A stretch of 15,324 bases of DNA from CAIKKG01 sp037444725 (GCA_037444725.1 JBBILW010000017.1:1-15324), one strand, 5' to 3'; positions 5,396 to 11,237 are shown, numbered from the stretch's first letter. Notes: a model not told the origin generated them from the sequence alone. A program made the numbers and translations.

Positions 5396-6070
5396 ATGAA
5401 AGCCAAGTGGATCATAGGCATAGATGAGGTTGGACGCGGCGCACTAGCCGGGCCGGTTACGGTAGGCGTTTTTGCATTGCGCGTGAACGAAAAGAAGTTG
5501 TTTGCTGCGGAACATCCGCCGCTCCGTGATTCAAAAAAACTCACGCATCTTCAGCGCGAGGAGTGGGTGCGCTTCATACACGCACAAAAGAAAGCAGGTG
5601 CGGATATCTGGTATGTCACGGAGAGTATGTCGCCAAAAAAAGTGGACCACTTGAATGTGGCACAGGCGGCGAACTGGGCAGCAACGCGCGCGGTAGCGAA
5701 ATTACTCGCGCTCTCAAAGATTAATCCGCAGGAATGCAAAGTGATGATGGACGGCGGGCTTCATTTAAAGCGTGAGTTCGAACCGCCCTTTAAAAGCGTG
5801 GAAACAATCGTGAAAGGCGATGAGAAATTTCCCGCAATCATGCTCGCTTCGCTTATTGCAAAAGTGACTCGTGACAAGAAGCTTGTGGAGCTTCACGCAA
5901 AACACCCTCATTATGGCTTTGCGAAGCATAAGGGGTACGGCACGAGGGCGCACGTCGCGGCAATAAAGGCATGGGGCATTATTGCTGTGCACAGGTTGAC
6001 CTTCACAAGTAAATGGGTTAATCTAGACGGGATATGGCACGAACAAGTCATCACGCAAAAGCAAAAGTAA
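5396..6070 (+). CDS. rnhB: Ribonuclease HII
   Basis: The protein has 224 residues, normal for RNase HII. It removes ribonucleotides from DNA and the RNA strand of RNA-DNA hybrids. GIDEVGRGALAGP (8-20) gives Asp10 and Glu11. RDSKKLT (44-50) is the conserved loop. VMMDGGLH contains Asp119, and ASLIAKVTRDKK (151-162) contains Asp160, completing the DEDD metal-binding set. The C-terminus HPHYGFAKHKGYGTRAH is also typical. The ATG at 5396 is the only possible start, since a TGA lies in frame three codons upstream. Oddly, the sequence AAAGGAG abuts it with no spacing, too close for a normal Shine-Dalgarno contact. The last 37 bp overlap the start of rpmF in another frame, so translation of the two may be coupled. 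Confidence 0.95.
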   Translation: MKAKWIIGIDEVGRGALAGPVTVGVFALRVNEKKLFAAEHPPLRDSKKLTHLQREEWVRFIHAQKKAGADIWYVTESMSPKKVDHLNVAQAANWAATRAVAKLLALSKINPQECKVMMDGGLHLKREFEPPFKSVETIVKGDEKFPAIMLASLIAKVTRDKKLVELHAKHPHYGFAKHKGYGTRAHVAAIKAWGIIAVHRLTFTSKWVNLDGIWHEQVITQKQK

Positions 6071-6216
6071 ATCGCAGGCGCGCGCATTTGCACCGCAAGC
6101 CCGTTCAGGTTTCAGTCTGTGCAAACTGCGGTGGAGCAACGCTTTCACACAAAGCATGCCCCCAGTGCGGTATTTACAAGAAGCACGAAAAGAAGGCACC
6201 AAAGGCCGCGAAGTAA
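6034..6216 (+). CDS. rpmF: Ribosomal protein bL32
   Basis: The protein has 60 residues, as usual for bL32 of the large ribosomal subunit. The basic N-terminus (KVNRRRAHLHRKP, 11-23) is followed by CANC (29, 32) and CPQC (42, 45), the zinc-binding CXXC pair of the zinc-type paralog, and a Lys/Ala-rich tail. Start 6034 is forced: a stop lies in frame five codons upstream and no other early Met exists. As a result the gene overlaps the rnhB end by 37 bp, and the expected VPKRK-like stretch near the N-terminus is replaced by RTSHHAK. A terminator hairpin begins within the last codons and has the stop codon in its loop. No clear Shine-Dalgarno site is visible, so coupling to rnhB translation is likely. 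Confidence 0.93.
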   Translation: MARTSHHAKAKVNRRRAHLHRKPVQVSVCANCGGATLSHKACPQCGIYKKHEKKAPKAAK

Positions 6217-6231
6217 CATTCGCGCCTTTTT
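6201..6231 (+). terminator. Terminator overlapping the rpmF stop
   Basis: AAAGG and CGCGAA (6201-6212) pair with TTCGCG and CCTTT (6219-6229), with a single bulged C, followed by Ts to 6231. The rpmF stop codon sits in the loop. Confidence 0.75.
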
Positions 6232-6270
6232 CGTTTTTCGGTCGGTTTCAATCGCAATTAACAATATAAA

Positions 6271-6717
6271 ATGGCTACTCGGCACCTTGTCAGAACGATT
6301 GTTCTTCAATCCCTTTACGAATGGGATTTCTATAAGCAGCAAAACGATCTCACAAAGATAGTCGAGAGAAACATGGTTGAGTTCGGGCCCGGCATTGACG
6401 AGCCTGATTTTGTTTGGCGAACACTGAAGGGCGTAATGGAACACCTTCCCGCCATCGATAACGTTATTTCAAAAGCGGCACCGGAGTGGCCGATTGAGCA
6501 GATTGCTATTATCGACCGCAACGTGCTCCGTATTGGCCTCTATGAGCTTATGTACGCCGACAAGGCGGAAGTGCCCCCGAAGGTGGCCATTAACGAAGCT
6601 ATCGAGATAGCAAAGGCGTACGGAGGCGTGAATTCTCCGAAGTTTATAAACGGCGTGCTTGGCACGGTATTCCGTGAAATGGCGGGCGGGGAAGACGCAA
6701 AGCCGAAGACGGGGTAA
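6271..6717 (+). CDS. nusB: Transcription antitermination factor NusB
   Basis: The protein has 148 residues, normal for NusB, a small all-helical RNA-binding protein that works with NusE (S10) in antitermination on rRNA operons. Family features in order: TRHLVRTIVLQSLYEWDF (residues 3-20; family consensus R..A...LY..d), IDNVISKAAPEWPIEQIAIIDRNVLRIGLYELMY (71-104), the most conserved stretch with the WP.......DR..LR....E pattern, and PPKVAINEAIEIAKAYG plus SPKFINGVLG (112-140), the C-terminal helices. It begins after the rpmF terminator. The sequence before the ATG is AT-rich with no Shine-Dalgarno site; a promoter must lie in 6232-6270 but I cannot place it. The rnc start follows 14 bp after the stop, so nusB, rnc and smc look like one operon. 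Confidence 0.95.
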   Translation: MATRHLVRTIVLQSLYEWDFYKQQNDLTKIVERNMVEFGPGIDEPDFVWRTLKGVMEHLPAIDNVISKAAPEWPIEQIAIIDRNVLRIGLYELMYADKAEVPPKVAINEAIEIAKAYGGVNSPKFINGVLGTVFREMAGGEDAKPKTG

Positions 6718-6731
6718 TATAGGGAGCGTGC

Positions 6732-7427
6732 ATGAAACAACCGAAAGAATTTGAAACTAAAATCGGCATTACGTTCAAGAATCAGGACCTTCTGAAAGAA
6801 GCGCTAACGCATCGCTCTTACTTGAACGAACACCAGGACTGGCCCTACCGCCATAACGAACGCCTCGAATATCTTGGCGACGCAGTACTCGAGCTCATTG
6901 TTACCGAGTATCTTTTTGCACGATTTCCCGAATTTCAGGAGGGGTACCTCACGGGGCTCCGCGCCGCGCTTGTTAACTATCAGATGATGGCGCGCGTTGG
7001 ACGCGAGATGACACTCGAAAAATTCATGTTCCTTTCAAAGGGTGAATCACGTGAATTCGGCAAAGCACGCGAGGTGATTCTTGCAAACGGCGTTGAAGCG
7101 CTCTTCGGCGCAGTGTACTTGGACGGCGGTTACGAGACGGCAAAGAAGCTTATTGTTGAAACGGTAATTCCGCATCTCGACGAGATTATCGAGAAGCAGC
7201 TCTACCGCGATCCGAAAAGTTTGTTGCAGGAACTCGTGCAGGAACAGCACAAGGTAACGCCCTCATATAAAGTTATTAAAGAAGAGGGTCCCGACCACCA
7301 GAAAACATTTACCGTGGGCGTGTTCATAGGCGAAGAGGAAATCGCACGGGCTTCGGGCATGTCAAAACAGGAAGCGGAAACGAAAGCGGCGCTTGATGCG
7401 GCGGTAAAGCTCGAGAAGAAAAAATAG
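6732..7427 (+). CDS. rnc: Ribonuclease III
   Basis: The protein has 231 residues. It cuts double-stranded RNA, including rRNA precursors and structured small RNAs. The nuclease domain (about 1-155) carries the signature NERLEYLGDAVLEL (42-55), with Glu43, Glu46 and Asp50 as metal and catalytic ligands. The second metal motif is LANGVEALFGAVYLDGG (117-133), with Glu122. In E. coli the residue three before that Glu is Asp114; here it is Asn119. The double-stranded RNA-binding domain (about 159-230) is complete: DPKSLLQELVQEQ, then SYKVIKEEGPDHQKTFTVGVFI, then SKQEAETKAALDAAVKL. AGGGAG at 6721-6726 is a good Shine-Dalgarno site 5 nt before the ATG, so this gene depends on leadered translation inside the operon. 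The smc start is 3 bp after the stop. Confidence 0.96.
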   Translation: MKQPKEFETKIGITFKNQDLLKEALTHRSYLNEHQDWPYRHNERLEYLGDAVLELIVTEYLFARFPEFQEGYLTGLRAALVNYQMMARVGREMTLEKFMFLSKGESREFGKAREVILANGVEALFGAVYLDGGYETAKKLIVETVIPHLDEIIEKQLYRDPKSLLQELVQEQHKVTPSYKVIKEEGPDHQKTFTVGVFIGEEEIARASGMSKQEAETKAALDAAVKLEKKK

Positions 7428-7430
7428 AGA

Positions 7431-9611
7431 ATGCACACTTTTCTGAAACGCTTGGAACTGCAGGGCTTTAAATCTTTCGCGGCAAAGACCGATTTTGAAT
7501 TTCCTCACCGCGTTGCGGCAATCGTTGGTCCAAACGGTTCGGGGAAATCGAATGTGATTGATGCGTTGCGCTGGGTGCTCGGCGAGCGCGAGGCAAAACA
7601 GCTTCGCGGCGACACGCTCGGAAATCTTATTTTTGCGGGTACGCCGAAACGCGCTGCAGTGGGATTTGCAAAAGTCTCGCTCATGTTCGATAACGGCGGT
7701 AAACTATTTCCGATAGATGCGCCCGAAGTGGTGCTTACACGCCGCGTAGACCGCTCCGGCACCTCGCAGTTCTTTTTGCAGGACGCAGAAATCCGCTTGA
7801 AAGACCTTCAGCCGATATTGGCGAGAGCGCGTCTCGGTGCACGCGGACTTACTATGATTGGCCAGGGGCAGAGCGATTTATTCGTGCGTTCAAGCGCGGA
7901 CGAACGCCGTCTCATGATTGAGGAAGTGCTTGGGCTTCGCGAATATCGCTTGAAAAAGAATCAGGCGGAGCGCCAGCTTTCATCGAGCGAGGTGAATATG
8001 GAAAAAGTGGCGGCAATGCTTGAAGAAATCGCCCCACACCTTAGGTTTTTAAGAAAGCAGAAGAGCCGCTTTGAGAAGCGTGCTGAGATTGAAACAAATT
8101 TGCATACGTACGAGAACTCGTATTTTGCGCACCACTTTCATGCGTTAACCCGCGATATTGCGGCGGTTGATGCGCCTCTTTCAGAGGCGGAGGCAGAGCG
8201 TGCGGCGAAGGAAAAGGAAGTGCATGCATCGGAAGTCGAATTGAAGGGGTTGAATGAACAGTCGGGAGATGCCGAGCATGCAAAGAAATTGCGCGCAACG
8301 CTTCTCGAAAGTTTCTCAAAGCGCAGTGAGATAGAAAAAATGCTCGCACGCGCCGAATCGAAGCTTGAGTTCCAGATGAATATGCCTGTGAACGTCGTGC
8401 GTTCTGCGGGTGAGATGAAGTCGATTTTGGAAACGATTGAGAGCGAAGTGAAGGCGATGGATTCGTGGAACGAACTCGAAAAAATAAAAAGCGCGTTGAA
8501 AAACGTGGCGGAACGCATTGCAACATTCCTGCGTGCGGCGCCGAAGGCTGATAATTCACAGCTTGAGGCGGATATCGCGCGCGTAAAGGAATCGCTCGCG
8601 GCGGTTCAGGCGGAAATCGAGAAGATTCGTGCAGAAGAAGAATCGCTTGCGTCATCCCAGCAGGAGATGAACAAAGAGTTCCGCGCCAAAGTGGAATTGC
8701 TCGAAGCGAAAAAGAACGAATTGCGCAAAATGGACCAGGTTATCCAGCAGCGCAGATTAGAGCGCGAGCGCCTCAAGATGAGAATGGAGGAATTGGAGCG
8801 CGAGTGGCGCGTACTCGGTCGCTCAATGGACGAATTGAAGACGATGACGGAAGTAAATGACATCGTGGAACTTGGCGACCTCGAGAGAAAAATGCTCCGC
8901 ATGCGCGGCGAACTCGCGGCAATCGGTGAAATAGACTTAAACGTGGTAAAGGAAGCGGACGAGACTGAAACGCGTTACGCAACGCTCTCAAAAGATTTAG
9001 AAGACCTGAAGAAGGCGATTGCCGATTTGCGCGTGCTCATTAAGGAACTCGACAAGAAGATTCACGAGGACTTCAAGAGCGCATTCCAATCGATTAACAA
9101 AGAGTTCGATAACTTTTTCCAGCTCATGTTTGGCGGAGGGAAGGCGAAGATGAAATTGAAACTGCCGGAAGTCCGCGTGGCGGACATCGTGGCAGCTGAG
9201 GGCGCGGAAAACGGTGAGAAGCCGGTCGTAGAAGAAATAAAAGAAGAAAAGCCTTCGGAACTTTCGGCGGGCGTGGAAATCGAAATCTCGATTCCGAGAA
9301 AGAAAATCGGCAGTTTGGAAATGCTCTCGGGCGGCGAGAAGAGCTTAGTCTCACTCGCGGCGCTGTTTGCGCTCATCTCAGTTTCACCGCCACCGTTTCT
9401 CGTGCTCGACGAAATCGATGCGCCGCTCGATGAAGAAAACGCGCGCAGATTTTCCGACCTCGTTAAGGCATTTTCAAAAAAGACGCAGTTCATTATCGTT
9501 ACGCACAACCGCTCGACCATGGAAGCGGCGGATATCCTCTACGGGGTCACTATGGGCGACGACGGCGTTTCAAAGACGCTTTCTCTGAAGCTCGAATCAC
9601 TCGCGCAGTAA
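7431..9611 (+). CDS. smc: Short SMC-type chromosome condensation ATPase without a recognisable hinge
   Basis: The protein has 726 residues; ordinary bacterial SMC has about 1150-1200. Both ATPase half-heads are complete. Walker A is GPNGSGKSN (33-41) and the Q-loop is IGQGQSD (143-149). The signature is LSGGEKSL (632-639), Walker B is FLVLDEIDAPLD (656-667) and the His switch is VTHN (690-693). Between them lie only about 145 residues of coil (165-310) and about 185 residues of returning coil (375-560). Where the roughly 200-residue globular hinge should be, there are about 60 residues (315-375) that look helical and lack the Gly-rich hinge motifs. There is no CXXC hook, so it is not Rad50-like. 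FKSFAAKT (13-20) and the rnc-smc gene order are typical of SMC. The protein should hold DNA by ATP-driven head closure with short arms. ScpA/ScpB genes are not nearby. Confidence 0.92.
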   Translation: MHTFLKRLELQGFKSFAAKTDFEFPHRVAAIVGPNGSGKSNVIDALRWVLGEREAKQLRGDTLGNLIFAGTPKRAAVGFAKVSLMFDNGGKLFPIDAPEVVLTRRVDRSGTSQFFLQDAEIRLKDLQPILARARLGARGLTMIGQGQSDLFVRSSADERRLMIEEVLGLREYRLKKNQAERQLSSSEVNMEKVAAMLEEIAPHLRFLRKQKSRFEKRAEIETNLHTYENSYFAHHFHALTRDIAAVDAPLSEAEAERAAKEKEVHASEVELKGLNEQSGDAEHAKKLRATLLESFSKRSEIEKMLARAESKLEFQMNMPVNVVRSAGEMKSILETIESEVKAMDSWNELEKIKSALKNVAERIATFLRAAPKADNSQLEADIARVKESLAAVQAEIEKIRAEEESLASSQQEMNKEFRAKVELLEAKKNELRKMDQVIQQRRLERERLKMRMEELEREWRVLGRSMDELKTMTEVNDIVELGDLERKMLRMRGELAAIGEIDLNVVKEADETETRYATLSKDLEDLKKAIADLRVLIKELDKKIHEDFKSAFQSINKEFDNFFQLMFGGGKAKMKLKLPEVRVADIVAAEGAENGEKPVVEEIKEEKPSELSAGVEIEISIPRKKIGSLEMLSGGEKSLVSLAALFALISVSPPPFLVLDEIDAPLDEENARRFSDLVKAFSKKTQFIIVTHNRSTMEAADILYGVTMGDDGVSKTLSLKLESLAQ

Positions 9612-9635
9612 TACAGGCGCGTTCACGGCGCGCTA

Positions 9636-9664
9636 TTGACTTATTTATCAAACCGTGATACAGT
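9636..9664 (+). promoter_or_regulatory. Promoter of small RNA 1
   Basis: TTGACT (9636-9641) and TACAGT (9659-9664) are 17 nt apart, with TGA just before the -10 (extended form). The predicted start is near 9671. Confidence 0.7.
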
Positions 9665-9670
9665 ACTACT

Positions 9671-9784
9671 AGCAGCTTGAAGTAACTTTAAAATGCAGTG
9701 TGCGGTCCACCGAAAAGGAAGTAGTACGGTCGACTGCCAAGTAAGTCGCACAGCCCCAGCGGGAGACCGCTGGGGCATTTTTTT
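9671..9784 (+). ncRNA. Small RNA 1, about 115 nt, between its own promoter and terminator
   Basis: A free-standing unit downstream of smc: strong promoter, about 80 nt of body and a very strong terminator. No credible peptide is encoded; the only ATG frame would run through the terminator. TGTGCG (9699-9704) can pair with CGCACA (9747-9752) immediately before the terminator, closing a domain of about 40 nt that contains ACCG/CGGT (9709-9712 region with 9727-9730). The segment GGTCCACCGAAAAGGAAGT (9704-9722) closely resembles GGCCACCGAAACGAAGT in small RNA 2. It matches no RNA family I know. Confidence 0.62.
9753..9784 (+). terminator. Terminator of small RNA 1
   Basis: GCCCCAGCGG (9753-9762) pairs with CCGCTGGGGC (9767-9776) over a GAGA tetraloop. 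Seven Ts follow at 9778-9784. Confidence 0.95.
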
Positions 9785-9801
9785 GCCTCCATAGTTCTCG
9801 A

Positions 9802-9830
9802 TTGACAGGTAGGGGGCATTTTGCTATGGT
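9802..9830 (+). promoter_or_regulatory. Promoter of RNA 2 / leader of the 57-residue gene
   Basis: A perfect TTGACA (9802-9807) lies 17 nt before TATGGT (9825-9830). The predicted start is near 9837, which is after the ATG at 9832, so the short frame starting there cannot be translated from this promoter. Confidence 0.72.
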
Positions 9831-9836
9831 GATGGC

Positions 9837-10117
9837 TGCACGTTGTAAGTACCGTTTAGGCCACCGAAACGAAGTCCTACCCCGCGACGGAAAGGGACGG
9901 CGATGAAGCGAAAACGTTAGCTCGCGAAAGCGAGCCAAACACACCACTCACCGCGCCGAGCGCACCCATCTGCGAAGCAACGGGAGCGCAACAACTCACG
10001 TCGAATCCTTCCAACCAAAACGAGGAGAGACAACAACAGGCCAACCAAACCGAGGCCGCACGCGGTCATCGATCTCGAGGCTCCAGCAGAAATTTTGCTG
10101 GAGCCTCTCCATTTTTT
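9837..10117 (+). ncRNA. RNA 2, about 280 nt: structured 5' end, C/A-rich middle, terminator; possible cis-regulatory leader
   Basis: The region from promoter to terminator has no convincing gene. The 5' part has CGTTT/AAACG (9853-9857 with 9867-9871), which displays AGGCCACCG in its loop, then GCTCGC/GCGAGC capped by GAAA (9920-9935). From about 9936 to 10060 the sequence is rich in A and C and poor in T, so it probably stays unfolded. A 12-bp terminator follows at 10077. The next gene (10158) has a Shine-Dalgarno site but no evident promoter of its own, so the RNA may be its attenuating leader as well as, or instead of, a free small RNA. It shares the CCACCGAAA motif with small RNA 1. Confidence 0.5.
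10077..10117 (+). terminator. Terminator of RNA 2
   Basis: GAGGCTCCAGCA (10077-10088) pairs perfectly with TGCTGGAGCCTC (10096-10107). Six Ts follow at 10112-10117, four bases beyond the stem. Confidence 0.85.
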
Positions 10118-10157
10118 ACAGCGAAATCTTTTCGGTTGTTTAAGGGAGAACAAAGAG

Positions 10158-10331
10158 ATGAGCGATGAGCAGAAAAAGACCTTCCGCATCATTGCGGGCG
10201 AGGGCGGGAAGCCGCCGGAGCCTGAAGTGTCGGCAAACGAATGGCTCGCCGGCGCGAAGGGGAAGGTCAAAGTTACGCATACGGAAATCGAGGGCGATGT
10301 CCTAAACATTTACTTCCGCATGCGCAACTAG
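10158..10331 (+). CDS. Small 57-residue protein, unknown function
   Basis: I start this gene at ATG 10158 because GGGAG at 10144-10148 sits 9 nt upstream. An earlier in-frame ATG at 10095 lies inside the terminator hairpin of RNA 2 and has no ribosome site. The product begins MSDEQKKTFRIIAGEGGKPP and ends EGDVLNIYFRMRN. It is soluble, charged and without Cys, signal peptide or membrane segment. A short beta-rich C-terminal part (KGKVKVTHTEIEGDVLNIYF) could be one small barrel or sheet. I do not recognise the family. It is followed by a strong terminator, and its expression seems to need read-through of the RNA 2 terminator, which makes it the natural candidate target of any regulation by that leader. 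Confidence 0.7.
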   Translation: MSDEQKKTFRIIAGEGGKPPEPEVSANEWLAGAKGKVKVTHTEIEGDVLNIYFRMRN

Positions 10332-10350
10332 GCGCACCACACATATCCAA

Positions 10351-10379
10351 CCCCGACGGGAAACCGTCGGGGTCTTTTT
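10351..10379 (+). terminator. Terminator of the 57-residue gene
   Basis: CCCCGACGG (10351-10359) pairs with CCGTCGGGG (10364-10372) over a GAAA tetraloop, followed by TC and five Ts. Confidence 0.93.
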
Positions 10380-10396
10380 ATTGAATTGGATAGCTG

Positions 10397-10430
10397 TTGA
10401 CAAACTAACAATACAGTGCTATTGTATAAT
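10397..10430 (+). promoter_or_regulatory. Promoter of small RNA 3
   Basis: TTGACA at 10397-10402 is 17 nt from TATTGT (10420-10425). A perfect TATAAT overlaps it at 10425-10430, but that would need a 22-nt spacer. Either choice starts transcription near 10432-10437. Confidence 0.6.
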
Positions 10431-10431
10431 C

Positions 10432-10506
10432 AGTTCTTAAATGACTTCGTGGCGGGGGCCGCGTAAGGGGGGGGTGCCCCGGACGTTGTTTGTCCGGGGT
10501 TTTTTT
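10432..10506 (+). ncRNA. Small RNA 3, about 75 nt, G-rich, upstream of rpsP
   Basis: A third promoter-body-terminator unit without a gene. The body contains GACTTCGT (10443-10450), GCGG/CCGC (10452-10455 with 10459-10462) and a run of eight Gs (10467-10474). The G run can pair with CCCC at 10477-10480, which is also the 5' arm of the terminator, so two folds compete. The segment 10443-10460 is imperfectly complementary to 9859-9876 of RNA 2. rpsP has its own promoter after the terminator, so this is probably a separate RNA and not an rpsP leader. Confidence 0.5.
10477..10506 (+). terminator. Terminator of small RNA 3
   Basis: CCCCGGAC (10477-10484) pairs with GTCCGGGG (10492-10499), followed by seven Ts at 10500-10506. 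Confidence 0.9.
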
Positions 10507-10517
10507 ATACTCCGTAA

Positions 10518-10544
10518 TTGACATTAGGGAAGAATGCGTATAAT
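10518..10544 (+). promoter_or_regulatory. Promoter of rpsP
   Basis: TTGACA (10518-10523) and TATAAT (10539-10544) are both perfect, with a short 15-nt spacer. Transcription would start about 6 nt before the ATG at 10557, so the rpsP mRNA has almost no leader. Confidence 0.65.
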
Positions 10545-10556
10545 CTATACACAATC

Positions 10557-10844
10557 ATGTTGGCAATAAAGCTTAAGAGAGTAGGTAAGAAAAAACAGGC
10601 GAGCTTCCGCATCGTAGTGAAAGAGCGCCGTTCAAAGATGCAGGGAAAATCAAACGAGGACCTCGGCTGGTTTAACCCGCACACGAATGAAGTGAAAATC
10701 GACGGTGAAGCTGCACTCGCATGGATGAAGAAGGGTGCACAGCCGACCGACAGCGTGCACAACTTGCTCGTACGCCAGGGCGTCATCAAGGAAGTGAAAA
10801 TTCCTTTGCACGTGAAGCCGAAGAAGGAAGAGGCGAAGGCATAA
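10557..10844 (+). CDS. rpsP: Ribosomal protein bS16
   Basis: The protein has 95 residues, in the usual range for bS16 of the small subunit. It opens MLAIKLKRVGKKKQASFRIV, the standard bS16 start, followed by DLGWFNPHTNEVKID and a Lys-rich tail. An earlier in-frame ATG at 10518 is rejected because it lies on the -35 element of the promoter and would add 13 residues absent from the family. The ATG at 10557 lies 18 nt after the first base of the TATAAT and has no Shine-Dalgarno site. It heads an rpsP-khpA-trmD order like that of Firmicutes but with rimM missing. Confidence 0.96.
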   Translation: MLAIKLKRVGKKKQASFRIVVKERRSKMQGKSNEDLGWFNPHTNEVKIDGEAALAWMKKGAQPTDSVHNLLVRQGVIKEVKIPLHVKPKKEEAKA

Positions 10845-10908
10845 AGTACCCGCAGTTATTTAAAATTTAGAAAGGTCGCAATAAACCGAAACGAACGATA
10901 ACAAAACG

Positions 10909-11202
10909 ATGAGTGCAACCGACCAGGAATTTCTTGAGCACTTGGTGAAAGGTATCGTCGATCATCCCGAGGACGTCAAAATCGACCGGAAAGTGGATGA
11001 GATGGGCGTGTTGCTTACGCTCCACGTAAAAGCCGAGGATATGGGCCAGGTAGTTGGCCGTCAGGGCACGACCGCAAAGGCAATCCGCACGCTGTTGCGC
11101 ATTGTGGGAGTAAAGAGCAACGCACGCGTTAATTTGAAGATTGAGGAGCCGGAAGGTTCCACCCGCGCTCCGAGAGCGGAAGCTCCGGAAGCACAGGGCT
11201 AA
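10909..11202 (+). CDS. khpA: KH-domain RNA-binding protein KhpA
   Basis: The protein has 97 residues. A single KH domain covers about residues 5-80, with the GxxG loop VVGRQGTTAKAIRTLLR (Gly50 to Gly53) that contacts single-stranded RNA. The extra C-terminal tail, EEPEGSTRAPRAEAPEAQG, is low-complexity and probably disordered. KhpA (YlqC) usually pairs with KhpB/Jag in RNA binding and cell-envelope control; no khpB is in this window. It follows rpsP by 64 bp with no obvious promoter, so it is likely co-transcribed. I see no Shine-Dalgarno site at a useful distance: GAAAGG lies about 35 nt upstream. The unit ends at the terminator at 11213. Confidence 0.92.
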   Translation: MSATDQEFLEHLVKGIVDHPEDVKIDRKVDEMGVLLTLHVKAEDMGQVVGRQGTTAKAIRTLLRIVGVKSNARVNLKIEEPEGSTRAPRAEAPEAQG

Positions 11203-11212
11203 GAAATAAAAG

Positions 11213-11237
11213 AAAGCCGCCCCACAAAGGCGGTTTT
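11213..11237 (+). terminator. Terminator of the rpsP-khpA unit
   Basis: AAAGCCGCC (11213-11221) pairs with GGCGGTTTT (11229-11237), with one G-T pair. The T run ends at 11237. Confidence 0.8.

Noticed and set aside
8041..8655. 204-residue minus-strand open frame opposite smc
   Set aside because: Shadow of the SMC coiled-coil region, with Ser/Arg/Pro-rich antisense composition.
9617..9633. GCGCG/CGCGC hairpin after smc as a terminator
   Set aside because: Only five pairs and no T tract directly after it; read-through or weak termination cannot be excluded.
9832..9906. 24-codon frame starting at ATG 9832
   Set aside because: Its ATG lies before the predicted transcription start of RNA 2 and it has no ribosome site.
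9917..10309. 130-residue minus-strand frame across the RNA 2 leader and the 57-residue gene
   Set aside because: It crosses a strong plus-strand terminator and a plus-strand gene that has a ribosome site and its own terminator. The leucine/valine-rich tail looks like a chance translation of the C/A-rich strand.
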